This document shows, in pieces, positions 22,446 through 33,484 of a stretch of DNA of 64,000 nt (within the stretch, counting starts at the first letter, position 1; every line of letters begins with the position of its first letter). Both the position numbers and the translations under genes were made by a program. Below the pieces are notes generated by a model. It did no database searches. It had not been told where the DNA came from and was given only the letters and a program-made list of their open reading frames with translations. Origin of the DNA: Delphinapterus leucas (Eukaryota > Chordata > Mammalia > Artiodactyla > Monodontidae); assembly GCF_002288925.2 (NCBI RefSeq), contig NW_022098037.1, positions 3,032,402 to 3,096,401 of the forward strand, given 5' to 3'.

Positions 22446-23324
22446 TGCCTGTAAGCATGGTGTTGGGAAAGAAAGGTCACAAATGGATGAAATACCCCAA
22501 ACCATAACTAGTGCCACTGCAAATGTAGAGCCCTAGGAAAAGAAATTACATTCAATGAAAGCAGAGCCTTGGGAATAGCACTGAATGCATGCAAGGAATC
22601 CCTCATTTTCAGCACAGACACATTGAAAAAAAATCTTTTGTAAACCAGTAGGATAATATCTCCCTTTCAAAAGTTTTTCACTTTTTTGCCACTTTCCATT
22701 ATCTCCCACTCCGTTGGCCTTTTTTTCCTTCCTGCTTTTGTATTCTGTTTCCCCAACCCCTTTGCTTTTACATCTCCCATCACAGAGAAAAGCTACATGC
22801 TAAGAGTAGCAGGTAGCTAAGGGTCGAAGGGAGATGGGAGGAGAGGCTGGCGAACCTGAAGCTGTAGACTTCTGGTGACTGGTAATCTACAAAGAGTTCA
22901 GAGCATTCAGACCAGCCTTAAGCTTCAGCTGATAACTTTTCTTAATATGGAGCAAGATTAGTCCCTTGTTTCCTTTGTTAGACTCATGAGGAGCCAGAGA
23001 AATGGGGTTGCCTGCAAGTTTGCAGAGAATTTCAGTTGAATATTTTGCTGCAAAGTTACATCAGTCATTCCCTTTGGATGAATAAACCAGTTTGGCTAAG
23101 CAATCTGTTAAGTTAGAAGGCAAAGACCATGGTCATTTCCTGCCAGCAATCTTATTTCTCTGCCCTGGGAAAAACTACTTTTTTCCTACACCTTTAGGAA
23201 TCCCTATTCTGCTCTACAACAATCTAGATTGGGTTAAAATTGGAAGAAAACTCTTCTGGTTGACTGATTGCTTTCCCAGAATATGAAATAATCCCTGTCC
23301 TCGATGGGGAGGTATCACCAGAAT

Positions 23325-23482
23325 AGGAAAACTGAAAGAAGAATTGGAGAAAGAAAGAAGATGGAGGGGGAAAAGGGAAAGATGAATGGAAAGATGAAAG
23401 GGGTAAAAGACCAGTCTTTGAAAAGGAGGAAAATTATAGAAAAGAGGAAGAAACTGGGAGAAACCAAACTGGAAAGAAAAGT
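23325..23482. repeat. Purine-rich (GA) low-complexity tract
   Basis: About 160 bases that are mostly A and G on the plus strand, with repeated GAAAGAAG, GGAAAGATGAA and AAGAGGAAGAAA units. It gives a Lys/Glu/Arg-rich 63-codon frame that is a composition artefact. Confidence 0.8.
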
Positions 23483-23739
23483 CAGTATAAGCTAGGGTAG
23501 ACGAGGGTCTTGGGAAATAAGTTCATTCAGAAAAGGATAATGTTGGATTTCAATTATCCCCCTAGTTCTGTCCTTCACAAGTGGAAAATTACAGGGTTCT
23601 GACGGGAAAAATACCACCTCTTCATTCTGTATAGGAAGGAAAGGAAGACCAGAAGGTGCTCAGAGGAAAAGAGTCCGTGTGTGCATATGTTAACTCTGAA
23701 CTTTGAAGCTTTGAAGAAAACTATATGGTCATGGAATCT

Positions 23740-23930
23740 TCAAGTCAGAGAGGACCATTGACATCTATCTAATCTAAATTGCTCATTTTGCAGATGAGAA
23801 AATCAAGGTCCAGATTATTGGGAGGGCTTATCCCACATTGAGACCGTCTGTTATAGTGATACAGTTGGGAGTTGAACCCAAACTTCTGCCTCCCTGTCAT
23901 AGAAATTCTATAGCTGTTGCTAGAGCTGAC
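23740..23930 (+). repeat. Ancient MIR-like SINE fragment
   Basis: CATGGAATCTTCAAGTCAGA, GAGGACCATTGACATCTATC, TGCTCATTTTGCAGATGAGA and AGTTGGGAGTTGAACCCAAA follow the common mammalian pattern 'agagatcatctagtcca ... cattttacagatgaggaaactgaggc'. It is an old SINE, and I am not certain which family it belongs to. Confidence 0.5.
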
Positions 23931-24029
23931 CATTTATTTCTCATTGTAGATGCCTGGCCCCTGATAGAGCGCTGGGCTCCCGCCAGCTGCTCGCCCCTCA
24001 CAGCTCTGACACTAGAAACCACAGGGGCT

Positions 24030-24115
24030 ACAAAAGCTTTCCAAGCAGGGGAGTGATGTAACAAAACTGGGTTGGCAGAAGATCATTCTAGCAGCTGAGT
24101 GTGGTGAGCAGGTGG
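24030..24115 (-). repeat. Short L2 fragment (reverse)
   Basis: CCAAGCAGGGGAGTGATGTA and AGATCATTCTAGCAGCTGAG match the reversed L2 block 'gagcaggggagtgacatgatc ... ggatcactctggctgctg'. Confidence 0.6.
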
Positions 24116-24139
24116 GGATAAAGAAATCACAACACCGTA

Positions 24140-24255
24140 AAGCCCTGATAAAGTACCTGTGTGACCTTGAACAAACCCGTTAATCCCTGAACTCAGTTTT
24201 CTCACATATAAAATAACGGCATTGGATGGTCCCATGCACCTGTAACGTTTCATGA
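24140..24255 (+). repeat. MIR SINE fragment
   Basis: CCTGTGTGACCTTGAACAAA, AACTCAGTTTTCTCACATAT and TGGATGGTCCCATGCACCTG match the middle and 3' part of MIR. Confidence 0.7.
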
Positions 24256-24259
24256 TTCT

Positions 24260-26505
24260 GAACCACCCCTATATGCAGTCATGGCACTTAACGTTACTTA
24301 ATTGCAACAGCTGACAGGCTATGACATGCCTGTCATTTATTTCCCTCGATGTTGGCCAAACAGGCCCTGAGGTAAATTGGCCACTCCACAAACAAATCCC
24401 TGAGGAATGGCAACTCTAGCGACTTGCCAGAGGCTGGGCCATGCCATCCAAATGGGGAAAAGACAGGAGCACACAAACATGTGTTTAACACTACTCCCTT
24501 TGATTAATGACTATTATCCAAGGTAATAGTCATAAAGTACAAAGAATTTACACAGCAAGAGACTCTACACCAGTTTCCCCAACCCCAACTAGCTAATAGG
24601 AGAATTCCAGGGGTTCTGGCTGAAATAGTTCAGTATCTAATTGAAGGCAAAGAAATAACAGTCAGCTAATTCTGTCACCTGGTAACATCGTCATCACGGA
24701 GAAAACCCAACTCCTCAATTGTTTCAAACCAGTTGCTCTCTTATTTTACATTTTAAAAGTTGTCATTTCAAAGGAAAGACAGTCTCTTGTCAGAATCTAC
24801 CATTTAGAATCAGGTTGATAACAGCCCATTATATGGAGAAGGAGGTCAGTAATGAGAGTTCTAACAAAATAGTAAGCTCTTGTCATATGAAGATAGAAAA
24901 GTCTGCCGAAAGAGAAAAATGTTATGGAGAGAATATTGTTCGAATATTCTCAGAAATGTTGAGTGAGCTGTTCATAAAGCATTCTCTGAGGTTTGAGAAA
25001 AATTAAGTTACAAGTGCTAAATTAACAAACAGCTTTGGGATATTTGATAAACACGGGGAAACTACACTAGAATTTATTATTGGATATTCAAACATTATAC
25101 CCACAACCAATAAGAGGAGCAAAAGCGATGTTGGGGAAATGGATTTGCCTGGAAGGAAGAACCAGGTAAACATTGAACGTCCACCCATTCAGAAGTGAAA
25201 TGGTGTGTGAGTCTAACTCACTGATCAGACTGAAGAAAGACTTGCGATTAGGAGGAGGCATCTTGTTCTTTACTAGATTTTTTTTCCTTAAAAGGAATTC
25301 AAAGTCAAATCCAAGAATTGGCCATTGCATAACTAGGGCTTTTATTTTTACGGTAACCATTTATTACAGATTTTCATTTATCTTAATTGAGAAGTCTTCT
25401 GTTTGATTTCTTGATTAGAGATTTGTCTTGGGTGCCATGCAGTGATATTCAGATGAGTCTAAAAATCCAAATAAATATTAATGGTATGGGTACCAACTCT
25501 GTCAAGAAAAGCAGCCTGAGATGGGAAATGAAAGAACAAAGAGAGAGAATTTATTAATTCTCCTAACAAAAACATTGTAGGGCTTCTATATGTCAAACGC
25601 TGTGCTATGAACATATAGATCTCTGAGTTTTCAGAAGTTTCCTTTGAATATTGTGTTGAATGACCGTTTTCTAACAAATGCTTTCATTCATAACTTATTG
25701 GAAGTCATATAATGGGTTAATAAAAAGAAAAGTAACACACTGCCTCGCTCAGTTCTACTATCTGATAGTCTTTTAACCACAGATAAATCAATGAATTTCT
25801 CAGCACAATTTTTAAAAATATCTCATGGCTGTGAAATTTTAAATGAAGGTAATACCAACAGTAGCTTTTGGTCATCTCTCTTTCCTTTCCTCTTCCCTTT
25901 CCCAATTTTTTCAGTTGTAGGATAAATAAGTACTTTATATATAAGTACTTTTACTTTTATATTATCAAGGGTGATAGCATTTACATGTTGTTCTCCAATT
26001 ATAATGGAATCTTTACTGATTTACCTAAATGTTGAAAGCATTTAAAAGCATTCCCGTTATTATGACCATGTACATATGTTTTACTGAAGAGACAATGTGT
26101 ACTCATATTCCATCTCTTTCTTTATGTTTCTCTCTGCCACTCAAGAATACAATGTTTTCAGAACCAAGGTCAAAAGATTCTTTATTCCTACACTTCGTTA
26201 AATTCTAATTTGTTTTATTTGGGGGACACAGTATTCTTATTTGTTTTCTGAGTTTTTGATCATCTCTTATCCTGAGAAAAAATGTTATTGATGTAGTTCA
26301 GCTCTTAATCATTGCAGCTACTCTTTGAGATCCATTCCCTTCTACCTAAAGCCATGCTTGTTGGATGACAATAACCTTTTGTTCTATAATTAGTTTTTCT
26401 TTTTTGGCCTGTTGTACAGCTGTCATCCTGGTCATTCTTATCATTGGACTCTTGGTTTAGTTCCTCCATTTCTTATATCCTATACCTTCATTTTCTTGTT
26501 CTTAA
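24260..26505. other. Unassigned AT-rich sequence
   Basis: More than 2 kb without a gene or confident repeat. At 25928-25950 there are two copies of the 8-bp palindrome AAGTACTT separated by TATATAT, which can fold as a cruciform in more than one register. Otherwise nothing stands out. Confidence 0.4.
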
Positions 26506-26509
26506 TCTC

Positions 26510-27400
26510 TGTTTTGCTGGAGTACATCCTTAAATAAGTACTTGGAAATAAGAAGATAAACTTGAAGAGTCTTCACATATCTGAAAATGACTTTACTTAC
26601 ATCTGACTACTAGTTTGATTAGTTATAGAATTCTAGAAACAATATAATATTCTATGAATTTTGAAGGCCCTGTTTTATTGTTTTCTAGCATTTATTACTG
26701 ATGGTGAGATGCTTGATGATGTTCTGCTTTTTATTCTTTTGTAAATTATCTTTTGTTTCTCTTTGGTAACTTTTGAGATCTCTATCTTCGGTGTTCAGAA
26801 ATTATAGAAATTATACAATGTTTTTTGTTGTGGGTCTTTTTTGGCACTTGAAAAACTCTTTTGAAGGAAAGCTTCATCTTCTTTCAATGCTGGAAATTTT
26901 TCTTCATTTTGTTTTATTAAAATTTTCTTATGTATAATCTACTTAGAAACGCACAAGTCATAAGAGTACACTTAATTATTGATTACGAGCTGAAAACATT
27001 CTTGTAACCAGCACTAAGAATGAGAAATGGAAGGATTCCAGCACCCCAGAAGCCTTCCTCATGCTCTCTTCTAATCATTCTGCCAATGTAACCACTATCC
27101 TTATGCCTAACAGGAGGTTTCATTCTTCCTGTTTTTGCCTTTTGTATAAATGGACTCAATATATTATTTCTTTCCTAATTTCCTTCTATGCAAAATTTTC
27201 ATCCTTTCTCTGGAACTCCTAGTAGTCAGGTTTTGGACCTTCTGGATTGATACTTTGTATCTGTTATCTGTTCTCTTGTATTTTCCATCTTTTTTTGCTC
27301 TTAGTAGTGGAACACATTCTTAACTTATCTTCTAATATTTTACTTTTGGGCCACTTTTTTTCTCTGTTACTTTTTCATATTATGTAGGCTATTGATGTAA
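26510..27400 (-). repeat. HAL1/L1-like element (reverse), split by an older-type L1 3' UTR
   Basis: Plus-strand text GGAGTACATCCTTAAATAAG, ATCTGAAAATGACTTTACTT, TTATAGAATTCTAGAAACAA and CTCTATCTTCGGTGTTCAGA is the reverse of the L1/HAL1 ORF1 3' region. After the inserted L1 3' UTR it resumes with CTCTGGAACTCCTAGTAGTC. It is old, T-rich on this strand and non-coding. Confidence 0.5.
26900..27175 (-). repeat. L1M-type 3' UTR (reverse)
   Basis: AAACGCACAAGTCATAAGAG, AACATTCTTGTAACCAGCAC, CAGCACCCCAGAAGCCTTCC, AATGTAACCACTATCCTTAT and TTGTATAAATGGACTCAATA follow the 3' UTR of ancient L1M elements in reverse ('tgcacaaatcttaagtgtac ... ccatgtaaccaccacc ... catataaatggaatcata'). It lies within the HAL1/L1-like block. 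Confidence 0.65.
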
Positions 27401-27404
27401 ATCT

Positions 27405-28975
27405 GAGTGGTGTCACAATAGGCCCCCAAATATAGTGACTTAAATAATAAAAAACATTATTTCATTTGCATGTAACTGACATGAAATGGATGGACTGACT
27501 GTGCTACGTGAAGACTTTCAGAAAGCCAAGTTCCCTCCATCATGTCACTCTGGGTGTATGCACATGTTAAAATATTAAATTTGTACATATGAATTTAAAA
27601 AAAAAACTTACTCTCTTTCCTTCAGGATTTTGAAATCCTTTTGTCTTCTCTTTAATCATTCAGTAGATCTTTAGAGAACTCTGACTCTTAAGGAAATCTT
27701 ACTGCTGTCAGAGGTTTGAGGGTATATGTTTTGGCTTCTACCTTCTTTCCTTATATATATTTATTATATTTCACAATATTTACCAAATATGTTTTATGAT
27801 TTTTCCCCTTGGGGTCATGTTAGTTTCTTTTCTGACTTGACTATGACTTTTTCCACTTATTTTTTACTGTTCTTGTTTCTTGTTTGATTTTAATGAAGTT
27901 CAAGAGAGAAAGTATGGTAAGATGATCATAAACCACATGCATCCACCATTTTGAAAATTTTTTTCTGGAAGAGTATTTGTAAGATATACTCATGCCTTGA
28001 GAAATGATGTGATTCATACTAGACCCACTGGGTGGGTCTATCACCAAAAAAGAACCTAGATCTGTGCAACAGTGTTGCTGGAATACAGCAGAGCAGCAAG
28101 GCAAAGCTATATTCTTTTCATATGTAATTAGAAATGAAAGGAAAAAAAAGAAACAATTAACATCCTAATATTTTTGAAATGCAGATCTTCTTTTGCCCTG
28201 AAGACAAAAGTTCAAGAGAAATACTTGAACTGCTTTGTTACTCATAAGTTTAGCAAGGATTACAATTGGGCATAAACTTGATATGAATCAGAAACATTGT
28301 GCTATTGTGAAAAGCTACCATTATTCTGGGTCATGTTAAGTAAGTATGAGGCAGAAGAAACCAGAATCGATACTTCTTCTAGCAATCTTTGTCAGACCTT
28401 TATTTTAAAAAAGTGTCTAGTTTAGTTCATAAATTTTTATTATGCATCTTCTTTCTTTCCCAGGTTCTGCACTGGGCACTGATGATGAAATGGGGAAAAG
28501 TTTTATCCCCCCACCTGCATGCTTTGAGGTGCCAAGTTCCTCTCTGCTGCCTGTACTGTGTGAGTCCCAGTCTCCAGAAACACCTTCCTCAAAGTTTCCC
28601 AGGTACCCATTTCTCTGTTTCAGGAGGAGCTGTCCAAACCAGCAGCTGGGGTGCCTCAGGTAGCCCAAGGAATTCTGGGACTCAAACTATGAAGACCTCC
28701 TGGGTCTCAGAGCTGGTACCCCATTCCAGGAAGGAGGCCTAGCAAACAAATCTCTTCTGCTGACCAGTATGATATTTCTTTCCAGGATCACTTGAGCTTC
28801 CAGGATGGTGCTGACTCATATTGTTTATACTGACAGAAATCACTGGGAATTTGCCTGGGACACTGCCTACCTTCAAGGCAAACCTGGGGTAAGAATCACC
28901 CTTTCGGTTCGTGGAGCAGAATGTTCAGAGGCCAGGTGCAAGAGAGTGCAACAGGACCAGGGCAAGTAATTTATA
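27405..28975. other. Unassigned sequence
   Basis: No gene recognised. At 27413-27560 there is a faint resemblance to an old repeat ('cccaaatatagtgacttaaa...'), not callable. At 28448-28490 CCCAGGTTCTGCACTGGGCA looks like a reversed L2 end. A TTTCTTTCCCAGG splice-acceptor-like string at 28448 is not followed by a convincing exon. Confidence 0.4.
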
Positions 28976-28991
28976 TGCTAGAAAATGAGAT

Positions 28992-29326
28992 GGGACTTCC
29001 TGGTGGCTCAGTGGTTAAGAATCTGCCTGCCAGTGCAGGGGACACAGCTTCGAGCCCTGGTCCGGGAAAATACCACATGCCGTGGAGCAACGAAACCCGT
29101 GTGCCACAACTACTGAGCCTGCATGCCACAACTACTGAAGCCCGTGCGCCTAGAGCCCAGGCTCTGCAACAAGAGAAGCCACCACAGGGAGAAGCCCACA
29201 CACCGCAATGAAGAGTAGCCCCCGCTGGCCGCAACTAAAGAAAGCCCGCGTGCAGCAACGAAGACCCAATGCAGCCAAGAATAAATAAATAAAATTTTTT
29301 AAATTGTTTAAAAAATAATTTAAAAA
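28992..29326 (+). mobile_element. Older, longer CHR-related tRNA SINE
   Basis: Same tRNA-derived head as the young copies (GACTTCCTGGTGGCTCAGTG). Its B box is GCTTCGAGCCC (29047-29057), and its body contains duplicated GCCACAACTACTGA units and CCCGCGTGCAGCAACGAAG. It ends AATAAATAAATAAAATTTT with an A/T-rich extended tail. An imperfect duplication, AGAAAATGAG / AGAAAACGAG, flanks it near 28980 and 29327. At about 300 bp it is a different subfamily from the 200-bp GC-rich copies, probably older. Confidence 0.85.
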
Positions 29327-29367
29327 AGAAAACGAGGTGCCTTGTATCCCACAGAAAGAAGTTAGAC

Positions 29368-29628
29368 CTATTATTTTTTTAACATCTTTATTGCAGTATA
29401 ATTGCTTTACAATGGTGTGTTAATTTCTGCTGTGTAACAAAGTGAATTAGCTATACATATACATATATCCCCATATCCCCTCCCTCTTGCGTCTCCCTCC
29501 CACCCTCCCTATCCCACCGCTCTAGGTGGTCACAAAGCATGGAGCTGATCTCCCTGTGCTGTGCGGCTGCTTCCCCCTAGCCATCTATTTTACATCTGGT
29601 AGTGTATATATGTCCATGCCACCCTCTC
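29368..29628 (-). mobile_element. 5'-truncated L1 (reverse)
   Basis: Reverse L1 3' end: AACATCTTTATTGCAGTATA, TGCTTTACAATGGTGTGTTA, TAACAAAGTGAATTAGCTAT, CCTCCCTCTTGCGTCTCCCT, AGCTGATCTCCCTGTGCTGT and GTAGTGTATATATGTCCATG. The near-duplicate AGAAGTTAGAC (29357-29367) / AGAAGTTGGAC (29629-29639) is a likely 11-bp target duplication with one mismatch. Confidence 0.88.
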
Positions 29629-29639
29629 AGAAGTTGGAC

Positions 29640-29725
29640 TTCATGTTGATGTCAGTGCGGAGCCAGTGAAGGGCTTTAAGTGGCGAAGTTACCTGGTCAG
29701 GTTATTGTCACCTTACTTCAAAAAC
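29640..29725 (-). repeat. Short L2 fragment (reverse)
   Basis: GCCAGTGAAGGGCTTTAAGT and GGCGAAGTTACCTGGTCAGG match the reversed L2 block 'agccattggagggttttgagcagaggagtgacatgatc'. Confidence 0.5.
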
Positions 29726-30104
29726 TAACAAACAATACCTAAGGAAGTAGAGCAAAGAGAAGCAAAATGACCAGGGGAAAGAAGTCCATCCTTAAAGGAA
29801 AGATTAGAGGGATAACTTAAGTTTTATTGTCCCTATAAATGATTCGGGGGAGGAGGACATGGAATTTCTCTACAGCTTTCTGAGAGGAAATGGACTTAAT
29901 TTATATCAGGGGAACATTTGTGTGAACATGAAGAAGACATTCTTTCCTCTGAGAAGGAACACAGGAACGGGCCACCCAATGGGTCTCTATCCCTGGAAAC
30001 TTGAAAGAAAACATATCACCTCCAGTGGCTTCTATCTTCTTCTTGCCACAAGGATGATGATGAAATCGAGAACCTTGGGAATTAGCGAGGGAACTTTCAG
30101 TTTC
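29726..30104. other. Unassigned sequence
   Basis: An 83-codon forward frame begins at 29859 but has no domain, no splice context and ordinary composition. I regard it as chance. Confidence 0.4.
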
Positions 30105-30480
30105 AAGTGACAGGGATGCATCTCAAGCGAGTTTAAATGAGGGGAAATTTATTGGTTTACGTAATTAAAAAGGCAAGGAACTAATCTAACTTTAAGCATG
30201 GCTGGACCCAGAGGCTTAAAATGTGTCATCTGGAACCTATTTTTCTCCATCCCCTCCCTTTGCTTTCCTTTTTGTTGATCATGTGGCCCCAAGCTGCAGT
30301 TCCTATTACATCCTAATTCTTTAGCAAACATACTCCTCTCTCAAGAGTGCCGGCAAAATTCTAAATTGACTCTGATTGTCTTGGTGTGAGTCAAGAGCTT
30401 ACCCAGGAACCAATCACTGAGAGTGTGTCGTTTGAATAGTCTAATTGGTCACTCGAGTCATATATTCATCCTTGGAGCTG
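30105..30480 (+). repeat. Old interspersed repeat, family not named (copy A)
   Basis: Blocks GGGGAAATTTATTGGTTTAC, AGCATGGCTGGACCCAGAGG, GATTGTCTTGGTGTGAGTCA and CAGGAACCAATCACTGAG appear in the same order as in the copy at 52.26-52.56 kb. This looks like a widespread mammalian repeat ('aaggaaatttattggctca ... catggctggatccaggggctc ... ttggcctggcttgggtca'), but I cannot name the family with confidence. Confidence 0.5.
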
Positions 30481-30484
30481 GGGA

Positions 30485-32070
30485 AATTGGGCCAGCCTCA
30501 CCTAAGGGCCTGAGCACGATGACGAGCTGGTGGTGGGTGATTCCCCAAATTATACTGGAGTGTTTTAATAAAGAAGAAGGAAAATGTGCTGGACAGGCCA
30601 AACAAGCAAACAACAACAAAACAAAACCACCCTGCACACACGTACATGTACACACGTATATGTCCTCTCTACCTTTTATAGACTCTTTAACGACTATATT
30701 TACCAAGCTTCGTATCTTAAGATTATGAATCCAGCCAAAAGTATTCCTAGTTTTACTCAATTTTACTCTGTGATCAGTTACGCTTTTCCCGTCATGCTCC
30801 ACAAACTTGTTTTGTTTCCATCCTGCACACTTTACAGTGAAAGCCAAGGCATAAGGAAACTAACTGCTTGGCTGTGGGTCACCCAATAAAATGTGTTCCT
30901 GTATATTCTCTGGACTGGAAATACCTCTTGGCAAGAATATAATGGGACTAGCTGCCTTCATCATAAGGGAGAAGAGCCATGTGTAGCTTATGTCTGGAAT
31001 AAAAAATCCAGTGTACAACTTTCAAGCAACAGATTGTCCCCAGCAGTACTGAGCCATGGGCAATGACAACTGAAACCTTCTCAGGCTGTCCCCTGTACCT
31101 TAGTTGTGTTCTGAACTGAGAGCCCCAGCTGAGAGTGGTAGAGGCACCGTGCCCAGTTAATCCTTAACACTCATGCCAAGACTGCCGACAAAGGGTCCCA
31201 TTGTCACAGCACAGTGGGGCTATGGTACCAGAACGCTAGGAACTGGATGGTCACCACCAACTCATTGACTGAATGTTGTCTCCCCCTCCCTTCCCAAAAT
31301 GGAAATCAATGGTTGGCACTTAGCATTCATGAGCAGTCTAACAATACCACTCTCGATGCGCACATGCTCATGAGGAAAAGGAAATGGATAAGCTAAAGGC
31401 AGTCTTCACCTCCAAACCTCCGAGGGGTTGCACACATCACTGAGGAAAAAATTGATTTAGCAAAATTATGACTGGTCCTGACTGCCCTTTTAATTGCATG
31501 CTAAGTTCAGTGATGGTGTGTCCGATTTTCCTCGTGCGTTACAAAAATAAAAGAAGGAATAGAAAGAAAAAATATGGGAATCAAGAGTCCCTGAAATTTC
31601 CGTTTAAATTTTCAGTTTCAGCACTTGCCGTGCTGGCTCTTTCTCTTTATTGCTTGCTAAAACTGATCTCCCTTTCAATGTTGGAGGTTATTCTCTTGAA
31701 CCATTTCAGACAGTTTTCTGTTATTACTTTAATTCTCAGTAAGCTGTTGGCAATTGCTATCAAATTGCTTCATGGATCAATTCTTCCCTCATAGCCCATT
31801 AAATTTTGCTTTTTCGTCCAGAGTAAGAAGTCACAAACACATTTGGTTACATTTGGTCAGTGGGCCATAAGCCCTTAACTCCTCTTTAGAACTTACTGCG
31901 ATAGACTCCCATTAGAATTTCTTAATGCCCCATATTTATGGAGCTTTACATATTCAGTACCATATCTTGCTATTATGGAAAGGTCTGTTGGGATTCAATG
32001 TTATTTCCTTGGATATGCAATTAGGAAGGGGTGTAAGTATACCGGATGTAGTTATTGGCTAAATCCCAAG
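30485..32070. other. Unassigned sequence
   Basis: No gene or confident repeat. A short CA/TA-rich stretch (30630-30662) gives no pure microsatellite. The 108-codon frame at 31468-31794 lacks any recognisable domain. Confidence 0.4.
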
Positions 32071-32073
32071 TCT

Positions 32074-32510
32074 TGTTGGTGATTGCAAAAATGGCCACAG
32101 ATTAGTCCTTTCCCTTTATCGTGGCCACTTGGCAATGTGACTTTGCAGCTCCTTTTGCCAATAAGTGTGTCTCTTTCCCCACCTGTTAAATGGGAGCTGG
32201 TCCTGTGACTTGCTCTGATCAACAGCATGTGGCAGGAGTTGTGATGTGTCTGTCCCAGGCTGGGCTTCAAGAGGCTGTGCATGCTTCTGCTTGCTCTCCT
32301 GGAAGCCTGCTTCCGACAGGTGAGCAAGCCCAGAGGAGCTTGCTGGGAGGCGAGAAGCCACTGGAAGGAGAGCCACGGTGTCCTGGCCTACAATAAACCA
32401 AACCCCAGCTGACTCTAGACATGGCTCAAATTACTGACCACAGAGCTAAATTAATGGTTATTGTTTTAAGCCATTGAATTTGTAGTTTATTATGCTATAA
32501 AAATTTATTG
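32074..32510 (+). mobile_element. MLT1-type MaLR solo LTR
   Basis: ERVL-MaLR LTR of the MLT1 group. Landmarks are AATGGCCACAGATTAGTCCT, AATGGGAGCTGGTCCTGTGA, GATCAACAGCATGTGGCAGG, AGAAGCCACTGGAAGGAGAG and the diagnostic 3' end TTGTTTTAAGCCATTGAATT with TTGTAGTTTATTATGCTAT. No internal viral sequence adjoins it, so it is a solo LTR fossil. Confidence 0.8.
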
Positions 32511-32735
32511 ATAAAATCCTTATCTTATTGGAGCTGGTGGTCCTTGCCATTTTTAGCCTGTAAATACCACCTTCTAGCTTCTATCCTAAACTAAGAAATC
32601 CTTGCTGTACGCCTAGTTAGAAAATTAATGACGATAAGGATCTATGACTATAATATTTATGTCTATGATGGTATCAGCCCTCTGTTAAAAGAATATGAAC
32701 AGAGGGTTATTGTCATTTAAGTAACGCTCCATCTT

Positions 32736-33020
32736 ATCAACCCGACATTTAAGACCCTGCACAATTTGGTTTTAGCCTACCCTTTCAGCCGTGTATCTAA
32801 TTCCATTCAAAAACATTTTTCCCGGACTATCTGGATTACTCTATTTTTACCAAATTTCAATGCTTTCCCACCACCTTCCCTTTCCTCGTACTGTTTCCAC
32901 TACCTGGAATGCCCTTCCCCTTATCTCTGTGCTGTAAAATCCCACATAACTGTCAAGGTCCGTTTCAAACGTTACCTCTTCCATGATGTTTTCCCAAAAC
33001 ATCCTGATCAGAAGGTATAA
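32736..33020 (+). repeat. L2-like LINE 3' region
   Basis: TTTAAGACCCTGCACAATTT, TTTTAGCCTACCCTTTCAGC, CTACCTGGAATGCCCTTCCC and CGTTACCTCTTCCATGATGT follow the L2-type 3' coding and UTR pattern ('tttaaggccctacataatctg ... tgcctggaatgcccttcccc ... gccacctcttctgggaagcc'). Confidence 0.65.
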
Positions 33021-33139
33021 TTTCTTCTTCCCTTGGAATGCTGAAATGTCTTGGCATCTAGCCTTCAGGAGTCACCAAAGGGCCTTGGGTTCTCGTTGCT
33101 TTGACCCCTGTGATGCTCTGGTATAGGACATCACCTCTA

Positions 33140-33480
33140 CCATTGTCATCATCCAAACTACTGAGCACTCGTCAGAAGCCAGACCCTCACATATTAGCTC
33201 ATTTAGTCCTCTTCATTACCCTGTCTGGTAAGTGCCATTGCTTTCAGTTTATATGTGATAAAAATGAGGCTCAAAAACCTAAGTAACTGGGACTTCTCTG
33301 GCGGTCCAGTGGTTAAGACTCTGCATTTCCACTGCAGGGGGCACGGGTTTGATCCCTGGTTGGGGAAGGTCCTTCATGCCATGTGGTGAGGCCAAAAAAA
33401 AAAAACCCTCAGTAATTGGTCTAAGGTACCACAGCTCCTGGGTGGCAGGTGTAGGATTAAGCCTGAGCTTTCACTTTGTC
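33140..33480 (+). repeat. MIR-type SINE split by a tRNA SINE
   Basis: Left part: ATTAGCTCATTTAGTCCTCT and GATAAAAATGAGGCTCAAAA. Right part (after 33400): GGTCTAAGGTACCACAGCTC and CTGGGTGGCAGGTGTAGG. Together these read as one MIR ('gaggctcagagaggttaagtaacttgcccaaggtcacacagctagtgagtggc'). The two parts are separated exactly by the SINE at 33291-33400. Confidence 0.75.
33291..33400 (+). mobile_element. Short tRNA-derived SINE (Bov-tA/CHR-like) inside a MIR
   Basis: About 110 bp, representing the tRNA part only. GACTTCTCTGGCGGTCCAGT is the head, GGTTTGATCCC the B box (33346-33356), and GGGGAAGGTCCTTCATGCCA precedes an A12 tail. The flanks AAAAACCTAAGTAACTGG (33273-33290) and AAAAACCCTCAGTAATTGG (from 33401) form a diverged target duplication made of MIR sequence. 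The lower identity of the duplication makes it older than the GC-rich CHR copies. Confidence 0.85.
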
Positions 33481-33484
33481 CCTT

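Larger units (their letters stand above)
21263..23735. other. Unassigned, largely unique sequence
   Basis: Nearly 2.5 kb without a repeat that I recognise. A purine-rich block (23325-23482) and a candidate conserved segment (22195-22445) are listed separately. The open frames are short and featureless. An AATAAAC near 21908 might be a degraded LTR poly-A signal, but nothing else around it supports that. Confidence 0.4.

Noticed and set aside
28417..28742. Splice-acceptor-like TTTCTTTCCCAGG followed by an open frame
   Set aside because: No matching donor, no conserved peptide, and the following sequence partly resembles a reversed L2 end.
29859..30110. 83-codon forward open frame
   Set aside because: Balanced composition, but no domain, splice signal or start context. 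The downstream end runs into a dispersed repeat.
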